DNA of 64,000 bases from Streptomyces mangrovisoli (GTDB lineage: Bacteria > Actinomycetota > Actinomycetes > Streptomycetales > Streptomycetaceae). Shown here in pieces: positions 9,756 through 17,710 of this stretch. Position 1 is the first letter of the stretch, and each line of letters starts with the position of its first letter. A model generated the notes under the pieces. That model searched no databases. It was not told where the DNA came from and worked only from the letters and a program-made list of their open reading frames with translations. The translations under genes were made by a program, and so were the position numbers. Location: the NCBI RefSeq assembly GCF_000974985.2, contig NZ_LAVA02000030.1, forward strand, positions 91,169 to 155,168, in the 5' to 3' direction.

Positions 9756-10580
9756 TCAGGCCTCCAGCGTCCGCACCCCGCTGCGGTACGCCGCCGGTGT
9801 CACCCCCAGCACCCGGCGGAACCAGCGGGTCAGGTGCGCCTGGTCCGCGAAGCCCACCACCGCCGCCACCTCCGCCGGGCGCAGGCCCGCCTCCAGCAGC
9901 CCGCGGGCCCTGGCCACCCGGTGCTGGGCCAGCCACGCGTACGGCGGGATGCCCATGGTCGTACGGAAGGCGCGCAGCAACTGGTAGCGGGACAGGCCCA
10001 GGTCCGCGGCCAGGTCGGCGAGGGAGGGCGGGGCCGTCAACTCGTCCGCGAGGCGGTCGCGGACCAGCCGGGCCACGCCCGCCGCGCCGGGCACCGCGTC
10101 CGTGTCCGCGCGGGCGGTGGAGTGGCGGCGGGCCAGCGCCGTCAGCAGCCACGGCAGCCGGGACTCGGCCTCCAGCGGGTCGGGGCAGCGGGCCAGCTCG
10201 GTGTGGGCGGTCCGCAGCGCCGCGGCCAGTTCGGGGTCGTCCAGCAGCGGCTCGCGGAAGTGCGGCAAGCCGCCGAGGACGCCGTCGGCGAGCAGGCCGG
10301 GGGCGGCGTACAGGGCGCGGTAGGCGTAGCCGCCGGTGGCCTCACCGGGGCCGCCGGTGTGCATCTCGCCGGGGGCCAGCACCACGATCGAGCCCGGCCC
10401 GGTGCGGATGTGGCCGCCGCGGTAGTCGATGATCTCCGTCCCGCCGACGCACACGCCGATCGTGTACTCGTCGTGCGCGTGCGGGGCGTAGACGTGCTTG
10501 TCGAAGCGGGCCGTCAGCAGGTCGAGCGGCGGCCCGCAGCGGCCCAGTCGCGCCCTCGTCCACAGCGCCTCCTCGGGCAT
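9756..10580 (-). CDS. AraC-family transcriptional regulator
   Basis: 274 residues: an N-terminal cupin effector domain (HVYAPHAHDEYTIGVCVGG, then GSIVVLAPGEMHTGG) and a C-terminal pair of helix-turn-helix motifs (SLADLAADLGLSRYQLLRAF; RPAEVAAVVGFADQAHLTRW). This layout is shared with small-molecule-responsive AraC regulators. It sits directly upstream of and co-directional with the EamA exporter gene, so it probably controls that exporter. The inducer is unknown. Confidence 0.9.
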   Translation of the reverse strand: MPEEALWTRARLGRCGPPLDLLTARFDKHVYAPHAHDEYTIGVCVGGTEIIDYRGGHIRTGPGSIVVLAPGEMHTGGPGEATGGYAYRALYAAPGLLADGVLGGLPHFREPLLDDPELAAALRTAHTELARCPDPLEAESRLPWLLTALARRHSTARADTDAVPGAAGVARLVRDRLADELTAPPSLADLAADLGLSRYQLLRAFRTTMGIPPYAWLAQHRVARARGLLEAGLRPAEVAAVVGFADQAHLTRWFRRVLGVTPAAYRSGVRTLEA

Positions 10581-10782
10581 CGGCCACCTCCTCGTCGGAT
10601 CGCTTCCCGTGGCGGACCGCTTCCCATGGCTCCCCGCGGGTCTCTTCGTGGCCCGTCCCCGTCACGCAACGCCGGGCGGCCCGATTTCATGCCCCGGCAC
10701 CTCCGGGCGCGGCCACGGCTCCGGGCCGGGCGTGCCGCGACACGCCGTACGCTGTCCGGGCAGCCCTACAGAAGGAGTACGT

Positions 10783-11565
10783 GTGCTGGTCCTGCTGCCC
10801 CCCTCCGAAGGCAAGGCGTCCTCGGGGCGCGGCGCCCCGCTGAAGCTGGAGTCGCTGTCGCTGCCCGCCCTCACCGCGGCCCGCGAGGCCGTCGTCGGCG
10901 AGCTGGCCGAGTTGTGCCTGGCGGACGAGGACAAGGCGCGCGAGGTGCTCGGGCTGAGCGAGGGGCTGCGGGGCGAGGTCGCGAAGAACGCCGGACTGCG
11001 CACCGCCGGCACGCGGCCCGCGGGCGAGATCTACACCGGTGTGCTCTACGACGCCCTCGACCTGGCCTCGCTGGATCCGGCCGCCAAGCGCCGGGCGGCC
11101 CGCTCGCTGCTGGTCTTCTCCGGGCTCTGGGGCGCGGTCCGGGTCACCGACCGGATCCCCTCCTACCGCTGCTCGATGGGGGTCCGGCTGCCCGGGCTCG
11201 GCGCGCTGGGCACCCACTGGCGGGCCCCGATGGCGGCGGCGCTGCCCGAGGCCGCCGGGGACGGGCTGGTCCTGGACCTGCGCTCCGCCGCCTACGCGGC
11301 CCCCTGGAAGCCGAAGGGCGAGGTCGCCGGGCGCACGGCGAGCGTTCGCGTGCTGCACGCGCCGACCCGGAAGGTGGTCAGCCACTTCAACAAGGCGACC
11401 AAGGGGCGGATCGTGCGCAGCCTGCTGGAGGCGGGCGCGGCGCCCGCGGACCCGGCGGAGCTGGTGGAAGCGCTGCGGGACCTCCGCTACACGGTCGAGG
11501 CGCAGGCACCGGCGGGTGCCGGGAAGGCCTGGCAGCTGGACGTGCTCGTGGACGAGGTGCACTGA
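10783..11565 (+). CDS. yaaA: Peroxide stress protein YaaA (DUF328)
   Basis: 260-residue YaaA-family protein, in Escherichia coli linked to limiting free iron and DNA damage during peroxide stress. Family signatures are the N-terminal VLVLLPPSEGK, YTGVLYDALD, LVFSGLWGAVRVTDRIPSYR and SHFNKATKGRIVR. The GTG at 10783 has AAGGAG at 10772-10777 with a five-base spacer. The 3' end leads straight into a tandem repeat array that starts at the stop codon. Confidence 0.92.
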   Translation: MLVLLPPSEGKASSGRGAPLKLESLSLPALTAAREAVVGELAELCLADEDKAREVLGLSEGLRGEVAKNAGLRTAGTRPAGEIYTGVLYDALDLASLDPAAKRRAARSLLVFSGLWGAVRVTDRIPSYRCSMGVRLPGLGALGTHWRAPMAAALPEAAGDGLVLDLRSAAYAAPWKPKGEVAGRTASVRVLHAPTRKVVSHFNKATKGRIVRSLLEAGAAPADPAELVEALRDLRYTVEAQAPAGAGKAWQLDVLVDEVH

Positions 11566-11667
11566 CCCACGGCGGCTGACCCAGGGCGCCCTCGGTGGCT
11601 GACCCAGGGCGCCCGCGGTGGCCGACCCTGGGCACCCCCGGTGGCTGGCCCTCGGCGCCCCCGGTGG
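11562..11667. repeat. 23-bp tandem repeats starting at the yaaA stop codon
   Basis: A truncated 14-bp unit (CTGACCCACGGCGG, containing the yaaA TGA) is followed by four 23-bp units at 11576, 11599, 11622 and 11645, which decay progressively from CTGACCCAGGGCGCCCTCGG. The array ends just before the eda operator. Confidence 0.85.
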
Positions 11668-11679
11668 CTGGCCGTATGG

Positions 11680-11707
11680 CCGTTGCAGCATGTGCAACGG
11701 CCGTTGC
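11680..11707. promoter_or_regulatory. Nested palindrome upstream of eda, candidate operator
   Basis: Three alternating half-sites: CCGTTGCA (11680-11687), TGCAACGG (11693-11700) and CCGTTGC (11701-11707). The first two form an eight-base-pair inverted repeat with a 5-nt centre; the last two form the perfect palindrome GCAACGGCCGTTGC. They lie 32-59 bp before the eda start, where a repressor would block the promoter. Confidence 0.6.
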
Positions 11708-11738
11708 GGGGAGTACGCGGGCTCGGCACGATGGCGCC

Positions 11739-12386
11739 ATGACCTCGCCGTCGCCGGTGGCCCCGGCCCTCTCCGTGCTGGATCTGGCGCCCGTCGTCCC
11801 CGTCCTGGTCGTCGACGACGCCGAGCGCGCGGTGCCGCTGGCTCGGGCGCTCGTGGCGGGCGGGCTGCCCGCGATCGAGGTCACCCTGCGCACCCCGGCC
11901 GCGCTCGACGCGATCCGGGCGATCGCGGCCGCCGTACCGGAGGCGGTGGTCGGCGCGGGCACGGTCGTCGTACCGGAGCAGGTCGCCGCGTGCGCGGCCG
12001 CCGGAGCGCGGTTCCTCGTCAGTCCGGGCTGGACGGACACCCTGCTCACGGCGATGCGGGCGTCCGAACTGCCGTTCCTGCCGGGGGTGTCGACCACGAC
12101 GGAGGTGGTGGCGCTGCTGGAACGTGGGGTGCGGGAGCTGAAGTTCTTCCCGGCCGAGGCGGCGGGCGGTACGGCGTATCTGCGGGCGCTGGCCGGGCCG
12201 TTGCCGCAGGCCCGCTTCTGCCCGACGGGCGGCATCGGGCCCGACAACGCCGCCGACTATCTGGCGTTGCCCAACGTCGGCTGTGTGGGCGGCACTTGGA
12301 TGGTCCCGGCGGATGCCGTCGCGGGTGGGGAGTGGGGACGGATCGAGGCGCTGGCGCGCGAGGCCGCGGCGCTGGGGCGGGCCTGA
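11739..12386 (+). CDS. eda: 2-dehydro-3-deoxy-phosphogluconate (KDPG) aldolase
   Basis: 215-residue class I aldolase that cleaves KDPG to pyruvate and glyceraldehyde 3-phosphate (Entner-Doudoroff and uronate catabolism). The family's catalytic Glu (IEVTLRT, about residue 47) and Schiff-base Lys (ELKFFPAEAAGG, about residue 135) are present, as are the phosphate-binding CPTGGI and GGTWM motifs. ATG 11739 fits the family N-terminus. No partner dehydratase or kinase gene is nearby; a strong palindrome upstream implies sugar-acid-responsive control. Confidence 0.92.
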   Translation: MTSPSPVAPALSVLDLAPVVPVLVVDDAERAVPLARALVAGGLPAIEVTLRTPAALDAIRAIAAAVPEAVVGAGTVVVPEQVAACAAAGARFLVSPGWTDTLLTAMRASELPFLPGVSTTTEVVALLERGVRELKFFPAEAAGGTAYLRALAGPLPQARFCPTGGIGPDNAADYLALPNVGCVGGTWMVPADAVAGGEWGRIEALAREAAALGRA

Positions 12387-12428
12387 GCGCCGAATCCGCC
12401 TCGCCCTGAGCGCCGTATCCCCCTCGAC
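12383..12428. repeat. Two 23-bp direct repeats at the eda stop codon
   Basis: CTGAGCGCCGAATCCGCCTC begins at 12383 and includes the eda TGA; a second copy beginning CTGAGCGCCGTATCC starts at 12406. This has the same period and the same stop-codon start as the array behind yaaA. Confidence 0.75.
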
Positions 12429-12439
12429 TCCCGTGCCGG

Positions 12440-14170
12440 TCAGCGCAGATGTGACGTGTCGTTGAGCAGCCGTACGCTCGCGTTGCCGTCCGCGTAGTAC
12501 GCCACCGCCGAGACCGACGCCGCCGACAGTTCCATGCGGAACAGGGACTCGGGCGGGGCGCCGAGGGCGAGCCGTACGAACGTCTTGATCGGGGTGACGT
12601 GGGTGACCAGCAGGACGGTTCGGCCCGCGTAGGCCGCGACCAGCTTGTCCCGGGTCGCCGCGATGCGCTCCGCGGTGGCCGCGAAGCTCTCGCCGCCGCC
12701 GGTCGGCGGGTACGCCGGGTCGGCGAGCCAGGCGTCGAGGTCCTCGGGGTGGCGCTCGCGGACCTCGCCGAACGTGAGGCCCTCCCAGGCGCCGAAGTCG
12801 GTCTCGCGCAGGCCGTCCTCGACGCTCACGTCGAGCCCGAGACGGGCCGCGACGATCGCGGCGGTCTCGCGGGTGCGCGCGAGCGGGGAGGCCACGACGG
12901 CCTGGACGGTACCGCGGCGGGCGAGCGCCTCGCCGACCCGCCTGGCCTGCTCGCGGCCGACGTCGGAGAGGGAGGGGTCGGTGCCGCCACTGCCGGAGAA
13001 CCGCTTCTGCGGGGTCAGCGGGGTCTCCCCGTGCCGCAGCAGCACGAACGTGGCCGGCGGCCCGAGATCGGCGGGCGCCCAGCCGGCGGCGGGGGTCTCC
13101 TTCGGAGCGGCGCTGTCCTTCGGACCGGATGGGTGGTGGCTCCGGTGACCGGCGGGGGTCCGCTCGCCGGATCGGCCCGTGCCGGGCGGGACCGACGCGG
13201 ATGGAACCGTCCCGGGCGGGACCGACGCGGAAGGGACCGTCCCGGGCGGCACCGTGCCGGGCGCGACGATCCCGGGGGCCGTGGTCGCCGCGACCGCGCG
13301 CGCCGCGCGGACGTCGTCCGCGGAGGTGCCCGCACCGCCGGACGGCACCGCGGCAGCGGCGCCCGACGCGTCGGCGGCCGGGGCCTCAGGGCCGGAGGCG
13401 ACGGAGTCCGCGGGGGCGGAGGCGCCGCGGTCGGCCGTGGCGGAGGCGACGGGGTCCGCTGTGGCGGAGACGACCGGAGCCTCCGAACCGGAGGCACCCG
13501 GCGCCGCCGTACCGGAGACGACCGAGGCCCCCTTACCGGAGGCAACCGGGACCGTCGTACCGGAGACAACCGAGGCCCCCGCACCGGAGGCCGCACCCGC
13601 TCGCCCGCCGGCCCCGCCCCGGGCCAGCGCCGCGCGGGCCTTCGCCGCCCCCGCGGCCGCGTCGCCCGGCGGGCCGGACGGCTCCGGGACCGCCTTACGG
13701 CGGGCGGCGGCGGACCCCGCCTCCAGTTCCGCGGTCGACTCGGACGGCGACCACTGTTCGCCGCGCCGCCCCGCGTCCATCGCCTCGTTGGCGAGGCGGT
13801 CGGCGTGCTTGTTGCGCTCGCGCGGCATCCACTCGTACGTGACCTGGCCGGGCGGGAAGACCCGGGCCGCCTCGGCCGCGAGCGGCTTCATGTCGGGGTG
13901 CTTGATCTTCCAGCGGCCCGACATCTGCTCGACGACGAGCTTGGAGTCCATCCGGACCAGGATCCGCGCGGCCGGGTCGAGTTCGCGGGCGGCGCGCAGG
14001 CCCGCGACCAGACCGCGGTACTCGGCGACGTTGTTGGTCGCGATCCCGATGTACTCCGCTCGCTCCACGAGGGCCTGGCCGGTCGCCGCGTCGATCACCA
14101 CGGAGCCGTAGCCCGCCGGGCCCGGGTTGCCCCGGGACCCGCCGTCGGCCTCGATGATGAACTCCCGCAC
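12440..14170 (-). CDS. Bifunctional RNase H / histidine phosphatase
   Basis: 576 residues. The N-terminal RNase HI domain (about 1-140) has the acidic set in IEADGGSRGNPGPAGYG, VAEYRGL, RMDSKLVVEQMSG and NKHADRLANEAM; it degrades RNA in RNA:DNA hybrids. The C-terminal histidine phosphatase domain (about 365-576) has LLRHGETPLT, ETDFGAWEG and LVTHVTPIK, as in the mycobacterial RNase H/CobC fusion Rv2228c. Between them is a 200-residue Ala/Ser/Pro/Val linker with repeats (VPPGTVPSASVPPGTVPSAS), longer than in most relatives. It starts at GTG 14170, 11 bp after the zinc-ribbon gene. Confidence 0.92.
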   Translation of the reverse strand: MREFIIEADGGSRGNPGPAGYGSVVIDAATGQALVERAEYIGIATNNVAEYRGLVAGLRAARELDPAARILVRMDSKLVVEQMSGRWKIKHPDMKPLAAEAARVFPPGQVTYEWMPRERNKHADRLANEAMDAGRRGEQWSPSESTAELEAGSAAARRKAVPEPSGPPGDAAAGAAKARAALARGGAGGRAGAASGAGASVVSGTTVPVASGKGASVVSGTAAPGASGSEAPVVSATADPVASATADRGASAPADSVASGPEAPAADASGAAAAVPSGGAGTSADDVRAARAVAATTAPGIVAPGTVPPGTVPSASVPPGTVPSASVPPGTGRSGERTPAGHRSHHPSGPKDSAAPKETPAAGWAPADLGPPATFVLLRHGETPLTPQKRFSGSGGTDPSLSDVGREQARRVGEALARRGTVQAVVASPLARTRETAAIVAARLGLDVSVEDGLRETDFGAWEGLTFGEVRERHPEDLDAWLADPAYPPTGGGESFAATAERIAATRDKLVAAYAGRTVLLVTHVTPIKTFVRLALGAPPESLFRMELSAASVSAVAYYADGNASVRLLNDTSHLR

Positions 14171-14181
14171 GGCGGCGGCCC

Positions 14182-14925
14182 CTACAGTCCGGACTCGGCC
14201 GTGCGCACCAGGATGCGGCGGCAGTTCTCGCAGCGGACGACCGTGTCGGAGGCGGCCTTGCGGATCTCGGCCAGCTCGGTGATGGCGAGCTCCTGACGGC
14301 AGCCCTGGCAGGTGCGCTGGTACAGCCGGGCCGCGCCGATGCCGCCCTGCTGCTCGCGCAGCTTGTCGTACAGCTTGAGCAGGTCCGCCGGTACGGCCGC
14401 GGCGACGACCTCGCGCTCCTTGGTGACCGAGGCGGCCTCGCCGTCGATCTCCTCGAAGGCCGCGTCCCGGCGGGCGGTCGCGTCGTCGATACGGCCCTGC
14501 ACCGAACCGACCCGCTCGGTCAGCTCGGCGACCCGCTCCTGCGCGGACTCGCGGCGCTCCATGACCTCCAGGACCACGTCCTCGAGGTCGCCCTGGCGCT
14601 TGGCGAGGGAGGTGATCTCGCGCTGGAGGTTCTCCAGGTCCTTCGGCGAGGTGACGTTGCCGGAGTCCAGGCGCTGCTGGTCGCGGACGGCGCGCTGGCG
14701 CACCTGGTCCACGTCCTGCTCGGCCTTGGTCTGCTCGCGGGCGGTGTCGCTCTCCTCGGTCTGCGCGGCCACGAGGAGGTCGCGCAGCTGGGTGAGGTCC
14801 TTGGTCAGCGAGTCGATCTCGGCGTGCTCGGGCAGGGACCGGCGCTTGTGGGCGAGCTGCTGGAGGCGTACGTCCAGGGCCTGGACGTCGAGGAGTCGGA
14901 TCTGGTCGGCGGGCGCGGCGTTCAG
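14182..14925 (-). CDS. C4-type zinc-ribbon coiled-coil protein (DUF164 type), CTG start
   Basis: 247-residue protein: a long helical hairpin (RLLDVQALDVRLQQLAHKRR through ERVAELTERVGSVQ) followed by a zinc ribbon with CxxC pairs CQGC and CENC. Related structures suggest nucleic-acid association. Conserved coding continues upstream of the first GTG (14772) to a CTG at 14925, and no ATG/GTG/TTG occurs in that stretch before the preceding in-frame TAA. The CTG overlaps the Nif3 stop as CTGA, with GGGAG upstream, so I infer a CTG start coupled to Nif3 translation. Confidence 0.85.
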   Translation of the reverse strand: MNAAPADQIRLLDVQALDVRLQQLAHKRRSLPEHAEIDSLTKDLTQLRDLLVAAQTEESDTAREQTKAEQDVDQVRQRAVRDQQRLDSGNVTSPKDLENLQREITSLAKRQGDLEDVVLEVMERRESAQERVAELTERVGSVQGRIDDATARRDAAFEEIDGEAASVTKEREVVAAAVPADLLKLYDKLREQQGGIGAARLYQRTCQGCRQELAITELAEIRKAASDTVVRCENCRRILVRTAESGL

Positions 14926-15779
14926 TTGGGGGCTCCCATTGCGTTAGAGGTCGGGGCGGACGCCGCGTGGGCGGTCCAGGGGTCGGTGACCGTCCTGGAG
15001 ACATGGACCCGCAGGTCCCATCCGTGACGGTCGGAGATCTCGTCGAGCTGGGTCGCGGCCAGCTCGCACCAGGGCCATTCGGTGGCCCAGTGCGCCGCGT
15101 CGAGCAGCGCGAGGGGGCTCTGTGCGCGCGCCTCGGAGACCGGGTGGTGGCGCAGGTCCGCGGTGAGGAAGGCGTCGACGCCCGCCGCCCGGACCTCGGC
15201 GAAGAGGCTGTCGCCCGAGCCGCCGCTGACGGCGACCGTGCGCACCAGCGCCTCCGGGTCGCCGGCCACGCGGATGCCCTGCGCGGTGGCGGGCAGCCGC
15301 TCGGCGGCCCGCTCGGCGAGTGCGCGGACGGTGACCGGGTGGTCCAGCTCGCAGACCCGGCCGAGGCCCCGTCGGCCCTCCGGGTCGGTCGGGTCCGGCA
15401 CCAGCGGCCGTACGACGCGCAGGTCGAGGGCGCCGGCCAGCGCGTCGGAGACGCCCGGGTCGGCCCGGTCGGCGTTGGTGTGGGCGACGTGCAGCGCGAT
15501 GTCGTGCTTGATCAGGGTGTGCACGGCCCGGCCCTTGAAGGTGGAGGCCGCCACCGTCGTCGTACCGCGCAGGTAGAGGGGGTGGTGGGTGACCAGCAGG
15601 TCGGCGTCCAGCTTCACCGCCTCGTCCACGATCTCCTGCACCGGGTCCACGGCGAACAGGACCCGGGAGACCTCCTGATCGGGGTCGCCGACGACCGTGC
15701 CGACCGCGTCCCAGGACTCGGCCCGCTCGGCGGGCCACAGGTTCTCCAGCGCGGCGATGACTTCAGACAGACGGGGCAC
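14922..15779 (-). CDS. Nif3-like dinuclear metal centre protein
   Basis: 285 residues, full-length NIF3 family: the metal-binding VTHHPLYLRG and HVAHTNADRADPGVS motifs, plus C-terminal FLTADLRHHP and LLDAAHWATEWP. The family forms hexameric rings with two bound metals; some members act as GTP cyclohydrolase-like enzymes, but its role in actinomycetes is not established. It starts at GTG 15779. It is the first of three same-strand genes (Nif3, zinc ribbon, RNase H), with stop/start overlap to the second. Confidence 0.9.
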   Translation of the reverse strand: MPRLSEVIAALENLWPAERAESWDAVGTVVGDPDQEVSRVLFAVDPVQEIVDEAVKLDADLLVTHHPLYLRGTTTVAASTFKGRAVHTLIKHDIALHVAHTNADRADPGVSDALAGALDLRVVRPLVPDPTDPEGRRGLGRVCELDHPVTVRALAERAAERLPATAQGIRVAGDPEALVRTVAVSGGSGDSLFAEVRAAGVDAFLTADLRHHPVSEARAQSPLALLDAAHWATEWPWCELAATQLDEISDRHGWDLRVHVSRTVTDPWTAHAASAPTSNAMGAPN

Positions 15780-15977
15780 GGGTAAAAGGCTACCTGGCCG
15801 GTCTGTGCCGCAGTACCGCCCGCACGGTCGGCGGGGCCGCTCAGCACACCGTCCCCGGCTCCCTCAGGTGAATCGCTTCTGCGCCACCCTTATGTGTGAA
15901 GTGGCTGCTCACCGGTCCCCCGTCCGCGCGTGCGAAAACTAGCTTCGTCGGCGGAGGTGACCGCAGGTGATCACACC

Positions 15978-17291
15978 ATGACGGCGTGTGCGATCGAGCC
16001 GGCCACGGACGGCGGCGACGAACAGGTGCCACGGACCGCGTCCGCGGACGGCGCGGACGACAGGGACGGCGCGGACGGCGAGGACGGCGCGGACGGCCGG
16101 CAGGGCGAGGACGGCCGCGTGGCGCGGGCCGCGTGCGCGGTCACCGCGGACGGCAGCTACGGCGCCCGGCTCGCGGGCGACGACGAGGCCCTGTTCCCGG
16201 AGCGCTGGACCCTCGGCGGCCCGGAGCCGTACGCGGTGCCGCTGCCCGGCAACCAGCCCGAGGAGCCCGGCACCGAGGTGCAGCCCATGGGCGACGGGCG
16301 GGTGCTGATCCGCCGGCTCGCCGACGGGCGGCACACGTTCGCGCTGCTCTACCCGACCGGCCCCGGCACCGGCGAGCTGCCGCTCGGCGCGGTGGAGTGC
16401 ACCGAGGAGGACGCCCGGCTGCGGCTGCTGCCGCCCGCGCCCGGCGGAGTGCTCGCCTACGCGCTGGCCACCGGGGCCCACGGCACCGACCTCTGGCTGG
16501 TCGCGGGCGGCGCCTTCGGACCCGAGCGGCTGGCGCGGATCCCCGGCCGCTGCTCGGGCGGGGTCTGGCTGGACCGGGCCGGGCGGCTGCTCGCCCTGGA
16601 CCGGGAGACCGGCGGCCGCACCAAGGCGATCGTGGTCGACCTGGCGCGCGGCGGCGAGGTGTCGCCGCTGCTCCAGATCGCGCCCGGCAGCGACGACCGG
16701 CTGCTGCTGGCCGACCCCGACAGCGGCCTGATCCTGATCGGCTCGGACGCGGCCTCGCCCGGCGACGAACGGCTCGGCTGGGGCGTCCTCGGCGGCACGC
16801 TGCCGGTGCGCTTCCCGGACTGCCTGCGGCTGCCGGAGTGCACGGTGACGCCGTTCGCGATCCAGCCGGGGCAGGTGCTGACGCCGGAGCACTGCGGGGT
16901 GGCGCTGCGCGTCGACGGGCCGCTCGGCAGCTGGGTCGGCGTGTGGCGGCCCGCGGAGCGCCAGGTCCATCACCTCCCGGCGCCGGCCGGCTGGCTGGCC
17001 GGCACCGGACTGTGGACGCCGGAGGGCGTACTGCGCCTGCCGTACGCCACCGAGGAGGTGCCGTGCGGCCTCGCGGAGCCGCCGGTGCCGCCGCGGCCGC
17101 GGCCGGGGGGCGCGGCCGAGGACACCGGCGCGGGGACCGCGGGTGACGGCGGGGGTGCGGGTGGAGGTGCGGGTGGGGGTGCCGGTGGAGGCGGGCGCGA
17201 GGGTGCCGAGCCGGGGGCTGCGGCACCTGCCGTATGCCGGCCCGTACCGTTGCAGCAGGCGCCTCTCACCGGTCGTACGACAAGCAGGTAA
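15978..17291 (+). CDS. Conserved actinomycete hypothetical protein, beta-rich
   Basis: 437-residue protein from ATG 15978. After an Asp/Gly/Ala-rich start (DGADDRDGADGEDGADG), the body is a series of short beta repeats with phrases such as GGVWLDRAGRLLALDRETGG, LLLADPDSGLILIGSD and SWVGVWRPAERQVHHL, suggesting a beta-propeller. The C-terminus is a long Gly-rich tail with (GGAG)n. There is no signal peptide or membrane segment. It is divergent from Nif3. I do not recognise a function. Confidence 0.7.
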   Translation: MTACAIEPATDGGDEQVPRTASADGADDRDGADGEDGADGRQGEDGRVARAACAVTADGSYGARLAGDDEALFPERWTLGGPEPYAVPLPGNQPEEPGTEVQPMGDGRVLIRRLADGRHTFALLYPTGPGTGELPLGAVECTEEDARLRLLPPAPGGVLAYALATGAHGTDLWLVAGGAFGPERLARIPGRCSGGVWLDRAGRLLALDRETGGRTKAIVVDLARGGEVSPLLQIAPGSDDRLLLADPDSGLILIGSDAASPGDERLGWGVLGGTLPVRFPDCLRLPECTVTPFAIQPGQVLTPEHCGVALRVDGPLGSWVGVWRPAERQVHHLPAPAGWLAGTGLWTPEGVLRLPYATEEVPCGLAEPPVPPRPRPGGAAEDTGAGTAGDGGGAGGGAGGGAGGGGREGAEPGAAAPAVCRPVPLQQAPLTGRTTSR

Positions 17292-17398
17292 CGAACTCGT
17301 GCCGGTTGGCGTGTCCGCCTGGATTCGACCCGAGGTATGCCGGTTAGACTCGCCCGGCTGTACAAAAGATCATGTTTTTGACGGGGTGGATTTTTCCG

Positions 17399-17560
17399 AT
17401 GAGCGACGCCAGTACGACCCAGACGCTGACCGCCGACGTCCAGGGCCGCGAGTCCGCGGGCCACGGCCGGCACCGCGGTCCGGTCGCCTCCCAGGACGCC
17501 GAGTCGGCTCCGCACGGGAAGCACCGCAAGCCTGCGGCGGAGACCGAGGTCACCGTCTAG
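17399..17560 (+). CDS. Small hydrophilic protein
   Basis: 53-residue frame MSDASTTQTLTADVQGRESA and on, rich in Gly/His/Lys (GHGRHRGP, HGKHRKP). It starts at ATG 17399 with GGGGTGGA upstream and ends before a strong hairpin terminator. The codon usage is Streptomyces-like and the gene is flanked by its own promoter-like AT-rich stretch (17360-17395). Function unknown; it may be a small nucleic-acid-associated or stress protein. Confidence 0.55.
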   Translation: MSDASTTQTLTADVQGRESAGHGRHRGPVASQDAESAPHGKHRKPAAETEVTV

Positions 17561-17577
17561 ACGGCACACCGAACGGC

Positions 17578-17620
17578 AACGGCCCCGCCTCTCGTACCCG
17601 GTACGGGAGGCGGGGCCGTT
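17578..17620. terminator. Bidirectional hairpin terminator
   Basis: AACGGCCCCGCCTC at 17578 pairs with GAGGCGGGGCCGTT ending at 17620, with further pairing of CGTAC/GTACG inside. It lies between the convergent small-protein gene and the SDR operon. Confidence 0.8.
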
Positions 17621-17710
17621 CGCGTTTCCGTCACCTGCGCCTTGCCGTCACGTCGTGGCTGATCGCAAGCCGGATACCGCCCCCACCGGCCCGCAAGCCG
17701 GGCACCGTCG

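Noticed and set aside
14182..14772. Zinc-ribbon gene starting at GTG 14772
   Set aside because: Would remove about 50 residues of coiled-coil sequence continuous with the rest; the CTG start with CTGA overlap explains the data better.
12440..15004. Continuous 854-codon open frame on the minus strand
   Set aside because: It is an open frame that runs from the RNase H gene back through the zinc-ribbon gene in the wrong frame; the upstream part is Arg/Pro-rich shadow, while the zinc-ribbon protein in another frame has conserved sequence.
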